A stretch of DNA of 38,709 bases from Paraburkholderia sp. LEh10. Lineage in GTDB: Bacteria > Pseudomonadota > Gammaproteobacteria > Burkholderiales > Burkholderiaceae. Shown here piece by piece: positions 1 to 7,977 of this stretch. The DNA lies in assembly GCF_017814945.1 (NCBI RefSeq), contig NZ_JAGIPX010000071.1:1-38709 (forward strand), in the 5' to 3' direction. The translations under genes were made by a program, and so were the position numbers. Numbering within the stretch: the first letter of the stretch is position 1; every line of letters starts with the position of its first letter. Below the pieces are notes generated by a model. It had not been told where the DNA came from. It made no database searches and saw only the letters and a list, made by a program, of their open reading frames with translations.

Positions 1-62
1 CTTTCACAAATCGGGCGGGATCCGTGCCTTGTTCGATCATTTTTTAGGCACCAATCTGTCCG

Positions 63-1125
63 CTATATTTCTGACGTGTGAGTAATTTCATCCGCGTGCT
101 GCTTTTCCGCGAGACGGCGCGCCTCAGCTGCCCGAAGCTGGTGATCGCGAAGTCTTGCCTCTGCTAGGTGCAGTTCTTCCTCAAGGTGCTTGACTTCATC
201 CGCTCGTCGCTCTTCCTCGCGTTGCGACGCCTCAGCCGCTCGACGCTCTTTTGCCAATCGCTCAGCCTCTTGTCTCTCATAATCCCGTACGTTCGGAAAT
301 GCCGGGAGTTGAGTAAGATCGCCGTCTAATTGGTTCGGTTGATGCAAGGCTGGACGTGGGACATTAGAACCGCCGCCGCGTAACTCCAACATTGTTTGAT
401 AGACGTCCGTCGCAACGTCTGCGAACGAGAGCATTGGCTTGTGGCGAAATGCCACCCCTGTTGCAGAAGGTGCAATAGTGCACCCGTAAAAAGCGTTCGC
501 GCAGCGTTTGGCGGACCGATAGAAGTTGAACCTTTCGGGCTAGAGCAAAACAGCAACGTGCCCCGCTTTGGACTTGACGATTCAGCAAGGTTCTGTGCTG
601 CGATTCTTGTCACGGCCTCATCCAACGCACCCATCCCGCAAAGGCCTTTACTGCAGCCTCTGAAAAGCAACAATCAAATATGCAAATCCGCCGCTGTTGC
701 GGTGCCGCAATTTTTAACGCTCGGGCAAGGTTAGGAGTTGAGATGCTGGATTCAGCTTCCATGCCCTGCTCACTTTCACGAACAAGAAGGTGGAGCGTAT
801 CTCCGTGATCGCAAGTTCCGTGACCGACGTAGTAGACGAGAACATCTACGATAGGCTTGTCCGTCTCCTTTCTGTCAGAGACGGTTACTTGAACAAAATT
901 CTTGAGTCGTGTTAGTTGTGAACTCGGCGACGAAGTGTCGTCAAATAGGTTCATTAGAAGGTCGGGATGGATCCCCAGTCCTTCTGGTCGCCCGCTAAGC
1001 AAGTACCGTTGAAAATATGCAGCGGAACGATGAAATGATCCTGCTCTGGCCAGCCCTGCTTTTGCCCAGTCACTGGCCCCAAGAATCACCGCAACTGTCG
1101 TATCTGGTTCGAGAAGGCCTGACAT
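63..1125 (-). pseudogene. Caspase-like (peptidase C14) protease, frame broken twice
   Basis: The 5' part (1125 down to about 620) encodes a caspase-fold protease. The catalytic His lies in VLVYYVGHG and the catalytic Cys in CIFDCCFSE, both in their usual order. The frame then ends early, but the C-terminal half continues in a second frame (about 640 to 450, containing MGALDEAVTRIAAQNL and ARTLFTGALLHLLQQG). It then moves to a third frame (about 450 to 63: AFRHKPMLSFADVATDVYQ, then a charged coiled coil rich in E, R and A). Joining the three gives about 350 residues. The shifts fall near GGCCTTTGCGGGATGGG and CAGGGGTGG, so single-base indels would explain them. The gene starts one base after the stop of the EACC1-like gene, so the two are translationally coupled. 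By family knowledge it would be the cleaving effector of a bacterial conflict system. Whether the breaks are real or sequencing errors cannot be told here. Confidence 0.75.
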
Positions 1126-1126
1126 T

Positions 1127-1468
1127 TTAGAGCCTCGTTACTCCCTCAATGACTTGTTTTGCAGATTCCGGATCAATCCCTTCGATGGTCGCCTTCAGAC
1201 TGCCTGATGAGGCGTCACGCTCTACGATCAGTTTAGTTCCCCGACGGGACCGCAACCAATCAGCAATTCCTTGAGCTAACGCGAGCGTCGCACCTGATGT
1301 GGCCAAAATTGAAATAACGGTGCCTAGATCCATTGTTCCTTCAGTCTTCTTTTCGCGCTCCGCCCTTTCTATGCCGGTGATTTGTCGAAGTTCGTCCGCC
1401 AAATTTCGCGCTTGCGCGCTAGCGGTACTTTCTTCGTCGGATTCGAGACACAAGCGATATTCGTCCAC
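1127..1468 (-). CDS. EACC1-like effector-associated constant component
   Basis: This small protein has about 113 residues. It consists of an N-terminal beta/alpha segment (DEYRLCLESDEESTASA), a glycine/alanine-rich hydrophobic helix (MDLGTVISILATSGATLALA) followed by IADWLRSRRG, and a beta-rich C-terminus (TKLIVERDASSGSLKATI). This arrangement matches the EACC1 family, which is encoded next to caspase, trypsin and other effectors in multicomponent bacterial conflict systems. I choose the GTG start at 1468 because GGGAGGT lies just upstream. A longer in-frame ATG-led form (from about 1480 or 1516) would place that ribosome site inside the gene. The stop is one base before the caspase ATG, so the two form one translational unit. 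Its exact biochemical role in such systems is not established. Confidence 0.65.
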   Translation of the reverse strand: MDEYRLCLESDEESTASAQARNLADELRQITGIERAEREKKTEGTMDLGTVISILATSGATLALAQGIADWLRSRRGTKLIVERDASSGSLKATIEGIDPESAKQVIEGVTRL

Positions 1469-1804
1469 GGCTCTACCTCCCATTAAAAATTTAGTACAGT
1501 TCCAACGCGTTTCCACACGGCATCAAAAAAATCAATGCTTGCTACCCCTCAAGTCATAACCGATGGTGCTTCGCAGTATGTGCGATAGCGCACAGATGGT
1601 GATCGTGCTTTTATAGCTTGGTGAGTTGCGGCCGACGTATCGAAGCGTTGCCCATTCACTGACAGCGGTAAATGACATTCAAGGCTACGACGACCCGAAC
1701 GGCAGCAAAGCGCCGATGATCTGCCTCACGGGGGCCGGCACTTCAATGTCCGCTTTGGCCGACGACCTGCCTGTCAGCTCACGCCTGATGTAGAACCCTT
1801 TGAT
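1469..1804. other. Gene-poor spacer, no supported gene
   Basis: About 335 bases lie between the EACC1-like gene start and the next relic. Short open stretches exist on both strands. One on the plus strand around 1665-1790 reads DIQGYDDPNGSKAPMICLTG, but it has no convincing start or ribosome site and I do not recognise it. The promoter of the EACC1-caspase pair should lie in about 1490-1600. No clear -35/-10 pair could be fixed. Confidence 0.4.
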
Positions 1805-2028
1805 CTACCCTCTCACTTCCTGGCGGATTACGCGGGCGAGGGTTTCACATAACCATCGCTCAACAGGATCGGCATCCGCATCTTCGTGCGCGACGATGCC
1901 GACCGACACCTGCGTTGCTCGCGTGTCGTCGGGCCCATAGAAAGCAACCGTGGCGACCGGGTAGCCACAAAAGCCCTCGCGACTTTTTTCGCGAGCCTGT
2001 CGTGGTACCACTGCGCCTTCAATGTCAT
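1805..2028 (-). pseudogene. Conserved hypothetical protein, frameshifted and truncated
   Basis: A good ribosome site (GGAGGTGAC) precedes ATG at 2028, giving MTLKAQWYHDRLAKK. At a run of six A (about 1984-1989) the frame leaves what looks like the conserved path. The alternative frame continues as REGFCGYPVATVAFYGPDDT and ATQVSVGIVAHEDADADPVE. Together these resemble the N-terminal half of a conserved Burkholderiales hypothetical protein of roughly 120-140 residues. I recognise the pattern but know no function for it. The 3' half is missing: after ERWLCE the sequence is unrelated and stops at 1805. One missing A would restore the join, but the loss of the C-terminal half indicates real decay. 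Confidence 0.55.
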
Positions 2029-2142
2029 GTCACCTCCGCGCTCGCCCGCCTGCATAATGTGACGACGTCAGCGACGATCCTGGCCGCCGATTGTCATCCT
2101 CACCGGTGCTGCACCTTGCGTGTCCCCATATAGGGGGCCCAA

Positions 2143-2167
2143 CAAGGTACGCGCTTATGCCCTGCAG
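2143..2167 (+). repeat. RIT left terminal inverted repeat
   Basis: It begins CAAGGTACGCGCTTATGC and ends CTGCAG. It matches the reverse complement of 5107-5131 at 24 of 25 positions. It lies directly against the truncated 3' end of ritC, and the ritC stop codon falls inside the repeat. Confidence 0.85.
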
Positions 2168-3009
2168 AGGGCGATGATGCTGATGTCGATGCCAGCCTGT
2201 AGCAGGTGTGCGCCGGTCGTATGGCGAATGACATGCGGAGAAATTCGCTTGCCCACCAGACTTGAGCAAGGCGAACTGGCCCGGCTTACGGCTTGCTGCA
2301 GGATATAGTCAACACCGTTGCGCGATAGCTGCCGGCCGCGGTGACTTGGGAACGCGATCGACGTGTGGGTACCCTCCATCTCATGAAACCATGCCTTCAG
2401 GATTCGGGCAGTGTTTGACCACAAGGGAATGGTTCGCTCCTTTCGCCCTTTGCCCTTCAGGTTAATGACCGTGGTACTGCCGAACTGGACCTGAGCCTGC
2501 TGAAGCGCCGTGATCTCGGAAACACGGGCCCCAGTGTTATACAGCGTCAGCAACAATGCATGATCACGGCGTCCGCGCCATTGGGACCGGTCAGGCGCCG
2601 CGAGCACCGCATCGATTTCAGCGCGGCTGAGCGACTGCACAAGCCGTCGATCGGTTCGCTTCGTGGGTATCGCGAGAACGCGCGTAGCCAGCCCGGCCAA
2701 CTCGGGATCGCATAGCGCAGCCCACCGGAAGAAACTGCGGATCGCCGCAAGCCTGGCGTTGCGCGAGCGCGCCGAATTGTATCGCTCAGATTCCAGATGA
2801 TCGAGAAACGACAGAATGACAGGCGCGTCCAGCGCGGCCACGCGCAATGACGCAGGCTCGGTGTGCGTTCGATCCCTCACAAACTGGAGCAACATGCGGA
2901 ACGTGTCGCGGTAGCTCGAAACTGTCTTCGGGCTGACGTGTTTATGGGCAAGCAGATGCTCGACGAAGAAGCCCTGCAGTAGCGGGCCGATCATGGTAGT
3001 GGCCTTCAT
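2155..3009 (-). CDS. ritC: Tyrosine recombinase RitC, C-terminally truncated
   Basis: This is the third recombinase of the trio. ATG at 3009 overlaps the ritB stop as ATGA. An N-terminal SAM-like core-binding domain spans about residues 8-110. The catalytic domain follows, with the first active-site Arg in NTGARVSEI and the H-x-x-R box in SPHVIRHTTGAHLLQAG. The frame then reads ISIIALCRA and stops inside the left terminal repeat. Family members continue at this point with a WLGH-type box and the nucleophilic Tyr, and both are absent. It therefore cannot cleave DNA by itself, although it might still bind the ends. The break falls exactly where the terminal repeat begins, which suggests a deletion joined the repeat to the gene. 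Confidence 0.75.
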   Translation of the reverse strand: MKATTMIGPLLQGFFVEHLLAHKHVSPKTVSSYRDTFRMLLQFVRDRTHTEPASLRVAALDAPVILSFLDHLESERYNSARSRNARLAAIRSFFRWAALCDPELAGLATRVLAIPTKRTDRRLVQSLSRAEIDAVLAAPDRSQWRGRRDHALLLTLYNTGARVSEITALQQAQVQFGSTTVINLKGKGRKERTIPLWSNTARILKAWFHEMEGTHTSIAFPSHRGRQLSRNGVDYILQQAVSRASSPCSSLVGKRISPHVIRHTTGAHLLQAGIDISIIALCRA

Positions 3010-3962
3010 TGCGCTTCTCCCAGGTTGGCATATTCCCGAAACGCCGTCGCGGCAGTCACCAGGAGCGCTGGTGTCGCGGTCAGGTACCAATACGTTTCCA
3101 CGGGACTGACATGTCCCAGATAGACCGACAGATTCGGTATCCATTGCTGGACTGGCGCCCCCTCCAGGCACCATTGGGTCAGTCGCTCGACGGCAAACGT
3201 GTGACGGAGGCTGTGGAGCGTTGGCGGTCGTGCGCCGGAAGACGGCAGCATGCCCAGTTGCCGGGCTGTACGTGTAAACCAGGTTGCGAGGAACCCGTAG
3301 TTGATCGCCGTTCCGATTTCGGACATGAAGAACAGATCCGACAGCCCCGCATATCCCAGTTGCTGGCGTAGCTGTACGTAGGCTCTCAACTTCTCCACCG
3401 CGGTCGCATGCAGCGGCACGATCCTCGACTTTCGAAACTTGGTCTCGAGAACAAGGATCCTCGGCGGATCGGCGTCGAGTAGCACGTCGTTGCTGGTTAA
3501 TCGAATGGCCTCGCCCGCACGTATGCCTGTGCTGGCCAACAGGCCGATCATCGACACGTAAACGTGTGGCCGCAGCGTGCGACGCGGCCGCATCGCGGCG
3601 GCGGCATCAAGAATGCTGACGAGTTCCTGTTGCGTGAAGATGTAGGGCCGACGCCGTTGCGGCCGCGCGATCAACCCAGTCTCGGGAATCTGCGTTTCCG
3701 GAACGCTGGCCCGCAGATAGCACAGGAATCTTCTGACCGTGGAAAGGCGGCTTGCCTGCCCTGCAGGAGCCCGGACGGCGGACGGGCCGCATGCCCAGTC
3801 GACCGCGAGTTGAGCGTCGATCGGCCACCGCCCATCCGCGGCGATCGCATACTCGACGAAGTTTCGCAACTGCACCTTTCTGGCTGCATCGTTAAACCCA
3901 AGAGCTTCCCGCACAGCGAGATAGGCATCAAGGTGGTTGCGCAATTCCGGGTGTCCGTTCAT
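3006..3962 (-). CDS. ritB: Tyrosine recombinase RitB
   Basis: This is the middle recombinase, about 318 residues from ATG at 3962, which overlaps the ritA stop as ATGA. An earlier in-frame ATG at 3980 is less likely. All tyrosine recombinase catalytic signatures are visible: Arg in STGIRAGEAIRL, the H-x-x-R box in LHSLRHTFAVERL, a further His in SVYLGHVSP and the nucleophilic Tyr in the VETYWYLTATP segment. The N-terminal part (about residues 5-100) is the core-binding domain. It is the only one of the three genes in this copy that appears intact. By family knowledge the three proteins act together on the element's terminal repeats. Confidence 0.82.
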   Translation of the reverse strand: MNGHPELRNHLDAYLAVREALGFNDAARKVQLRNFVEYAIAADGRWPIDAQLAVDWACGPSAVRAPAGQASRLSTVRRFLCYLRASVPETQIPETGLIARPQRRRPYIFTQQELVSILDAAAAMRPRRTLRPHVYVSMIGLLASTGIRAGEAIRLTSNDVLLDADPPRILVLETKFRKSRIVPLHATAVEKLRAYVQLRQQLGYAGLSDLFFMSEIGTAINYGFLATWFTRTARQLGMLPSSGARPPTLHSLRHTFAVERLTQWCLEGAPVQQWIPNLSVYLGHVSPVETYWYLTATPALLVTAATAFREYANLGEAQ

Positions 3963-4941
3963 GATCTCGCTCCCGGCCACGGCAGTGCAACCTGCACGAG
4001 CGTGGCGACATCAAGCTTCGCGTATATCGCCGTTGTCGCTAACGACGAGTGCCCCAGCACATCGGCGACATCCTTGAAACTCGTCCCGCGGCACACCATC
4101 CTGGTTGCTGCCGTATGGCGCAGCGCGTGTGCGGCGGCGGTGATGCCAATCACGCCCGCTCGGGTCATTGCGCGACGGACGGTGCTCGATATCACCGAGG
4201 AGTCGCGAATTGCCCAAAGGGCGGAGTGCTGCTAAGAAAGACCGCCCGACAGTGACTAGCCGGACGTTCATGTTGCAGGTATGCACATAGAGCCTCGCCA
4301 ACGTCTCGGGGCACAGGCAATCGGCGTTCGCGATGGGATTTCCCGGGGCCGATACGTATGTACGCCTGTGCCCAATCGATATCGTCGAGCATCAGGTGCC
4401 TGACCTCGCAGGCCCGCAATCCCATTCTCGCCAGAATCAGCACGATGGCATGGTTACGCAACTCGTGTGGGCTGCTATCCAACGCAGCGACAATCACTCG
4501 CTCAGTTTCCTCAACCGTGAGATGCACCGGCAGTGATGCATGTTTCCACCGAGGCAGTGAAGGGATCGCGGCGTCCAGCCCAGCGTCGACCACTCCACGG
4601 AAAACGAGGTACCTGAGCCATGCACGCATCGCGGTTCCGGGTTTGTTGCGCGAGTGTCCGTGAAGCCGAGCAGCCTCATGGCGAACGAAAGCAGTGAGCC
4701 ATTCAGCGAACAGCGCCCGGCGCTCCGGCATGCCTGCGGCAGCGTGCTCAGCCAGAAAGCGGCGAACGAAAAAGCAATATTGCCGGCGAGACGCCGGCGC
4801 GAGTCCGACGACGTGCGATAGATGATGATCGAAATCATCAACCCATCGACTCAGTTCGGCAGGTAATTCGACGCGCAGAGCCAACCTGGCAGCGCTTCCT
4901 GGCCGGGTGTCGGATCTACCACAAGAATTCGTCTTGACCAT
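3959..4941 (-). pseudogene. ritA: Tyrosine recombinase RitA, frameshifted
   Basis: This is the first recombinase of the trio. From ATG at 4941 the frame runs through the core-binding domain (SRWVDDFDHHLSHVVGLAPA) and the first catalytic motif (LARMGLRACEVRHLMLDDID), then ends at about 4192 after TPPFGQFATPR. The rest lies in another frame, 4195 to 3959. It holds the remaining catalytic parts: HALRHTAATRMV, DVLGHSSLATT and the Tyr of AIYAKLD. A single-base change within CCGCCCTTTGGGCAATTCG (about 4200-4215) would join them into a protein of about 327 residues. The C-terminus overlaps ritB as ATGA. A programmed frameshift is possible in principle but unsupported. Indel decay or a sequencing error is simpler. 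Confidence 0.75.
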
Positions 4942-5097
4942 CAGCTTCTCCCGTCGGCCGGAATGGCCGATCGGAAAAGCTTGCTCGTATTATGCGAAGA
5001 CGCATCCGGTGTTGTTCGGCGCGAACCGCCATGGGTCGGACGTAGCTGCAGTCGATGGCCGGCGAACTGTGTCTAACCCGGCACTATGCCTAAAACT

Positions 5098-5121
5098 GCT
5101 TATGCGCTGCAGCGCATAAGC
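5098..5121. repeat. 24-bp perfect palindrome at the RIT right end
   Basis: The half-site GCTTATGCGCTG is followed directly by its exact reverse complement, with the centre in CTGCAG. It overlaps the right terminal repeat. Only the outer half is kept at the left end, where the sequence passes straight into ritC. A palindrome of this size is a plausible recombinase binding or strand-exchange site. Confidence 0.75.
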
Positions 5122-5131
5122 GCGTACCTTG
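5107..5131 (-). repeat. RIT right terminal inverted repeat
   Basis: This is the reverse complement of the left repeat at 2143-2167, with one mismatch in 25. Its inner edge is the second half of the palindrome centred between 5109 and 5110. About 165 bases separate it from the ritA start. Confidence 0.85.
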
Positions 5132-5179
5132 CCGCTACCCCAAGTTTGCCGCGCCAAACGATGCAATGCGTGCTTCGCC

Positions 5180-5375
5180 GGACAAATACTTCATCGAGAT
5201 TGGATGTGAGAATCGAAGCCGCGCGCTCAAACCGGGCGGCGATCAGGTCGTGGAAGTCTTCGTCGTGAGGCCGCGGCAGCGGCTTGACGGCGAAGTCGTT
5301 GAGCAGTGGCGCGCGCACGAACTGCTGGAACTTTCGCTCGTAGAGGCCGTGGCCCGCGCAGCGGGGCGCGAGCAA
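5180..5375 (-). pseudogene. IstB-like (IS21) ATPase fragment
   Basis: Minus-strand translation gives FQQFVRAPLLNDFAVKPL, then DEDFHDLIAARFERAASILT and SNLDE. This matches the Walker B and sensor region of the IS21 helper ATPase IstB (family pattern: LIVDDF-x-x-KPL, then DFHDLIAERYERA, then TSNLDF). The Walker A region and the C-terminus are missing. The fragment abuts the RIT right end on one side and a TnpB fragment on the other, so this is a pile of insertion relics. Confidence 0.6.
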
Positions 5376-5541
5376 GGCGGGACTGCATCTGCACTACCAG
5401 AACATCCAAGCCATCGGCGGGGAATATGCGGTGCGTCGCAAACAGGCCGGCAAGACGAAATTGCGCAGCCGGGTGTCCGGTCGAGCGCAACGCTCGCTCG
5501 GGTGGATCCTTTTAAGGCCAGCGCCATTCGGTATCTCGACT
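5371..5541 (+). pseudogene. TnpB (IS200/IS605 OrfB) N-terminal-region fragment
   Basis: Plus-strand translation gives GLHLHYQNIQAIGGEYAVRR, KQAGKTKLRSRVSGRAQ, then RSLGWI. A change of frame follows at about 5508-5516 into PFKASAIRY. The order LHxQxxQ, EYxxRRKQ, KLRxR, RSLGWIPFKASAxxY is typical of TnpB/OrfB proteins upstream of the RuvC-like domain. No catalytic motif is kept. It stops about 15 bases from the acxR stop codon. Confidence 0.55.
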
Positions 5542-5554
5542 GCCTCACAGCTGG

Positions 5555-7555
5555 TTAAACGCTCGCATTCGAATTGCAAGGCTGCGCCCTGATTGCAGCT
5601 AATTTGACGTACAGCGTACTCCTCGAAATTCCCAGCGTCCGGGCGGCCATCGACATATTTCCGTGTGCATTCGCAATTGCGTCGAGTATTGCCTGTCTCT
5701 CCATTTCCTTCAGGCAGCCGAAAGAAGCAGGAATTGGAGTTGGCGTAGATATCCCCTGCGGGTTTTGGACCATTGCGATGGGCGGAGGTAGGAGTGATGC
5801 ATCAATAACGTTACTTTCGCTCAGCGCGAACATGACCTCGAAGACGTTCTGCAGTTCTCGTATGTTGCCCGGCCAACTATAATTGAGAAACGCGCGTTCC
5901 ACGGCTGGGTCAAGTAGCTTGGGCTCGCAGCCGTACTTGCGTGCCATCTTGTTGTTGAAATGGTCGACGATTATCTCGATGTCACCGGGCCGCTCGCGCA
6001 GTGCAGGCAGTTGCAGGTTGACAACGCAGAGACGGTGATACAGGTCTTGACGGAAGCGTCCTGCAGTGACTTCTTTCTGCAGGTCACGGTTGGTGGCCGC
6101 AATCAGGCGTACCGAGACGCACCGCTCACGGGTATCACCCAGGCGGACCACGACGCCATCTTGCAGCACACGCAAGAGGTGGGGCTGCATATCAAGCGGC
6201 ATCTCACCTATTTCATCAAGAAACAGCGTGCCACCGTCGGCTTGCTCGAACTTGCCTGCCATTCCACCACGGCGAGCGCCGGTAAAAGCACCTTCGGCAT
6301 AGCCGAAAAGCTCGCTCGCCAGCAATTCTCGCGTCAAGGCACCGCAATTGACAGCAATGAACGGCCCAGCGGGGCGACGCCCCGCCCGATGCAGCGCGCG
6401 AGCGAAGAGCTCCTTCCCCGCGCCGGTTTCGCCGAGGAGCAGGACCGGGAGGTCCAGAGTGGCAACGCGGCGCGCACGTGCCTTGGTCGCGACCAGTATC
6501 TCGCTTTCCCCAATGATGTCGCCAAAAGCGTCGTCGCTTGCCGGCGTCGTCATCGCTTTAGGTATCGATATGGCAGAACGTCTGTTTCCAGCCGCAAGCG
6601 GAATCACAATCATCGTACCCAGGGTCCCTTCATGATCCTTCACCGGATGCAACCAATCAGGGCGAAGCCATGCAGGACGTTGGCAGCAACGATCCACCTC
6701 TGACAGGGCAAGGTCAAGTCCTGGCACCTGGTTGCCAACCTGAAGCAGCAATTGCAGGTCGTGGGTATCTCGCGCTGCCTGCGCATTTCCGTTAGTCCGA
6801 ACGATGCGCCCCCGGCTGTCGACGAGAACAACGTAATCGCTGGCGTAACGTACGAAACTGTCGATCGCTCTGGTCAGAAGGCGCTCGTGGCGAGCAACGT
6901 CCAGGCGACCAAGCTCGCACTCGATATGCTTGGCGGCGGCCACCACCAGGCCCAGTGTGTGGCCATGAAGCGTTTCTTTGACGCCGGAGACATCCACTAC
7001 TCCCAGCAGGGAGCGATCAAAGGGGTCGAGAATAGGGGCAGCGGCGCACGTCCAGCGCTTGACGTCCAGGCAGAAATGCTCATTGGCATGGATCTGAACC
7101 GCAGATCCAGTGACGATCGCCGTCCCGATGGCATTGGTGCCGATAACTTCCTCATTCCAGCAGCCGCCGGTGGCCAGATTGATTTCCTCGCCAACGCTGC
7201 GGACTCGGGTCTCACCATTGAGTTGGAGAACGGTGCCGCCCCGGTCGCAGAGCATGATCAGGGTGCCACACTCCCGCAGGATATCACGCAGGTATTCAAG
7301 TGCCGGACGTGCGGCATCACAGAGATCGCCGTTTAGCCGCTGCAATTGACGGACACGTTCGGCAGCGGCCCCGGGTGCGGAGTGCTTGGTCGGATCAACA
7401 GCCTCAGAACGGCATCGTTGCCAGGACGCGAGGACAACGTTGCGCACACCTTCCCTGTCCAGGGGCTTGTCCTGCAGAAAGCGCTCCCAGGCAGACGCCA
7501 CGACCGATTCGTCGCTGATGCGGGGGATTAGAACACCGCAATGTGAAAACGGCAT
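5555..7555 (-). CDS. acxR: Sigma54-dependent activator, AcoR/AcxR type
   Basis: This is a sigma54 enhancer-binding protein of about 666 residues, counted from ATG at 7555 (MPFSHCGVLIPRIS). The open frame extends 80 codons further upstream, but that extension has no family-like sequence and covers the regulatory dyads. A GAF-type sensing region lies at about 75-215 and a PAS-like segment at about 235-330. The AAA+ domain at about 345-575 shows Walker A LLGETGAGKE, the sigma54-contacting GAFTGA loop (AEGAFTGARRGG) and Walker B GGTLFLDEIGEM. A Fis-type helix-turn-helix closes the protein (MSMAARTLGISRSTLYVKL). AcoR/AcxR-type activators are known beside acetone carboxylase operons. Here the gene is read away from the LRAT gene and acxABC, both of which have -24/-12 promoters. 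The effector is presumably acetone or a related metabolite (inference). Confidence 0.88.
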   Translation of the reverse strand: MPFSHCGVLIPRISDESVVASAWERFLQDKPLDREGVRNVVLASWQRCRSEAVDPTKHSAPGAAAERVRQLQRLNGDLCDAARPALEYLRDILRECGTLIMLCDRGGTVLQLNGETRVRSVGEEINLATGGCWNEEVIGTNAIGTAIVTGSAVQIHANEHFCLDVKRWTCAAAPILDPFDRSLLGVVDVSGVKETLHGHTLGLVVAAAKHIECELGRLDVARHERLLTRAIDSFVRYASDYVVLVDSRGRIVRTNGNAQAARDTHDLQLLLQVGNQVPGLDLALSEVDRCCQRPAWLRPDWLHPVKDHEGTLGTMIVIPLAAGNRRSAISIPKAMTTPASDDAFGDIIGESEILVATKARARRVATLDLPVLLLGETGAGKELFARALHRAGRRPAGPFIAVNCGALTRELLASELFGYAEGAFTGARRGGMAGKFEQADGGTLFLDEIGEMPLDMQPHLLRVLQDGVVVRLGDTRERCVSVRLIAATNRDLQKEVTAGRFRQDLYHRLCVVNLQLPALRERPGDIEIIVDHFNNKMARKYGCEPKLLDPAVERAFLNYSWPGNIRELQNVFEVMFALSESNVIDASLLPPPIAMVQNPQGISTPTPIPASFGCLKEMERQAILDAIANAHGNMSMAARTLGISRSTLYVKLAAIRAQPCNSNASV

Positions 7556-7664
7556 GTGACCATCGCGCTCATTGGATCGTCTGACTGTAGTCCGGCGGTA
7601 CGAGCAAGTCAACAAACCTCTTTCGCTGCTACAGCTTGTGCTTTGCAGCAAGTGAACCGGACAG

Positions 7665-7681
7665 TGTCCGAAATCCGGATG
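7665..7681 (+). promoter_or_regulatory. Putative activator dyad, distal site of LRAT-gene pair
   Basis: The sequence TGTCCGAAATCCGGATG is a dyad with a half-degenerate right arm. It is one of four similar sites in the window. The preceding bases also form CGGACAGTGTCCG with the left arm. It lies between acxR and the LRAT gene, 29 bp before the next site. Confidence 0.65.
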
Positions 7682-7693
7682 CTGCCGCCATGC

Positions 7694-7710
7694 TGTCCGA
7701 ATTCTGGACA
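7694..7710 (+). promoter_or_regulatory. Putative activator dyad, proximal site of LRAT-gene pair
   Basis: The sequence TGTCCGAATTCTGGACA is the most symmetric of the four sites; its arms TGTCC and GGACA extend to CTGTCC and GGACAG. It lies about 220 bp upstream of the -24/-12 promoter at 7923 and about 140 bp upstream of acxR. It may therefore serve activation in one direction and autoregulation in the other (inference). Confidence 0.7.
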
Positions 7711-7922
7711 GCGAGGGACGGAGAGGAAAGAGCCCCTCCTTCGAACTCACGGCCATGTCCCACGCTGAAAGCGCCGCACAATCCAGTGTCGCCACTCAAC
7801 GGGCATGAGCGCGCATGGCGGACGCAAGGGAAAATGATGCACCGCAACCTCCATCGCCGCAGAAATCGACCCTGAGCACGATCGTCCGCACACGCCTCTG
7901 CTTTTGGCGCGCCGCTGCACTA

Positions 7923-7938
7923 TGGCACGACTTGTGCA
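7923..7938 (+). promoter_or_regulatory. Sigma54 (-24/-12) promoter of the LRAT-domain gene
   Basis: The sequence TGGCACGACTTGTGCA keeps the invariant GG and GC with ten bases between them and a full TGGCACG -24 box. The -12 box is GTGC rather than TTGC. Transcription would start near 7950, just ahead of the LRAT-domain gene. Confidence 0.7.
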
Positions 7939-7977
7939 GTCAATGGACGCAAGAGGCAGCGACATGTGGTGACAGTC

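Larger units (their letters stand above)
2143..5131 (-). mobile_element. RIT element (recombinase in trio), about 2989 bp
   Basis: Three overlapping tyrosine recombinase genes on the minus strand, joined by ATGA overlaps, are bounded by near-identical inverted repeats. The left repeat is at 2143-2167 and the right at 5107-5131; each is 25 bp, with one mismatch. The three-recombinase order, the size near 3 kb and the terminal repeats define RIT elements as described in Burkholderia, Cupriavidus and other proteobacteria. This copy is probably not autonomous, because ritA carries a frameshift and ritC ends before its catalytic tyrosine. No target duplication is visible beside the repeats. Confidence 0.8.

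Noticed and set aside
4192..4215. Programmed frameshift in ritA
   Set aside because: No slippery heptamer with a downstream stem is evident, and other genes nearby carry plain indels.
7556..7795. An 80-codon N-terminal extension of the sigma54 activator
   Set aside because: It lacks family-like sequence and would place the regulatory dyads inside the gene. The sequence from 7555 fits the usual start.
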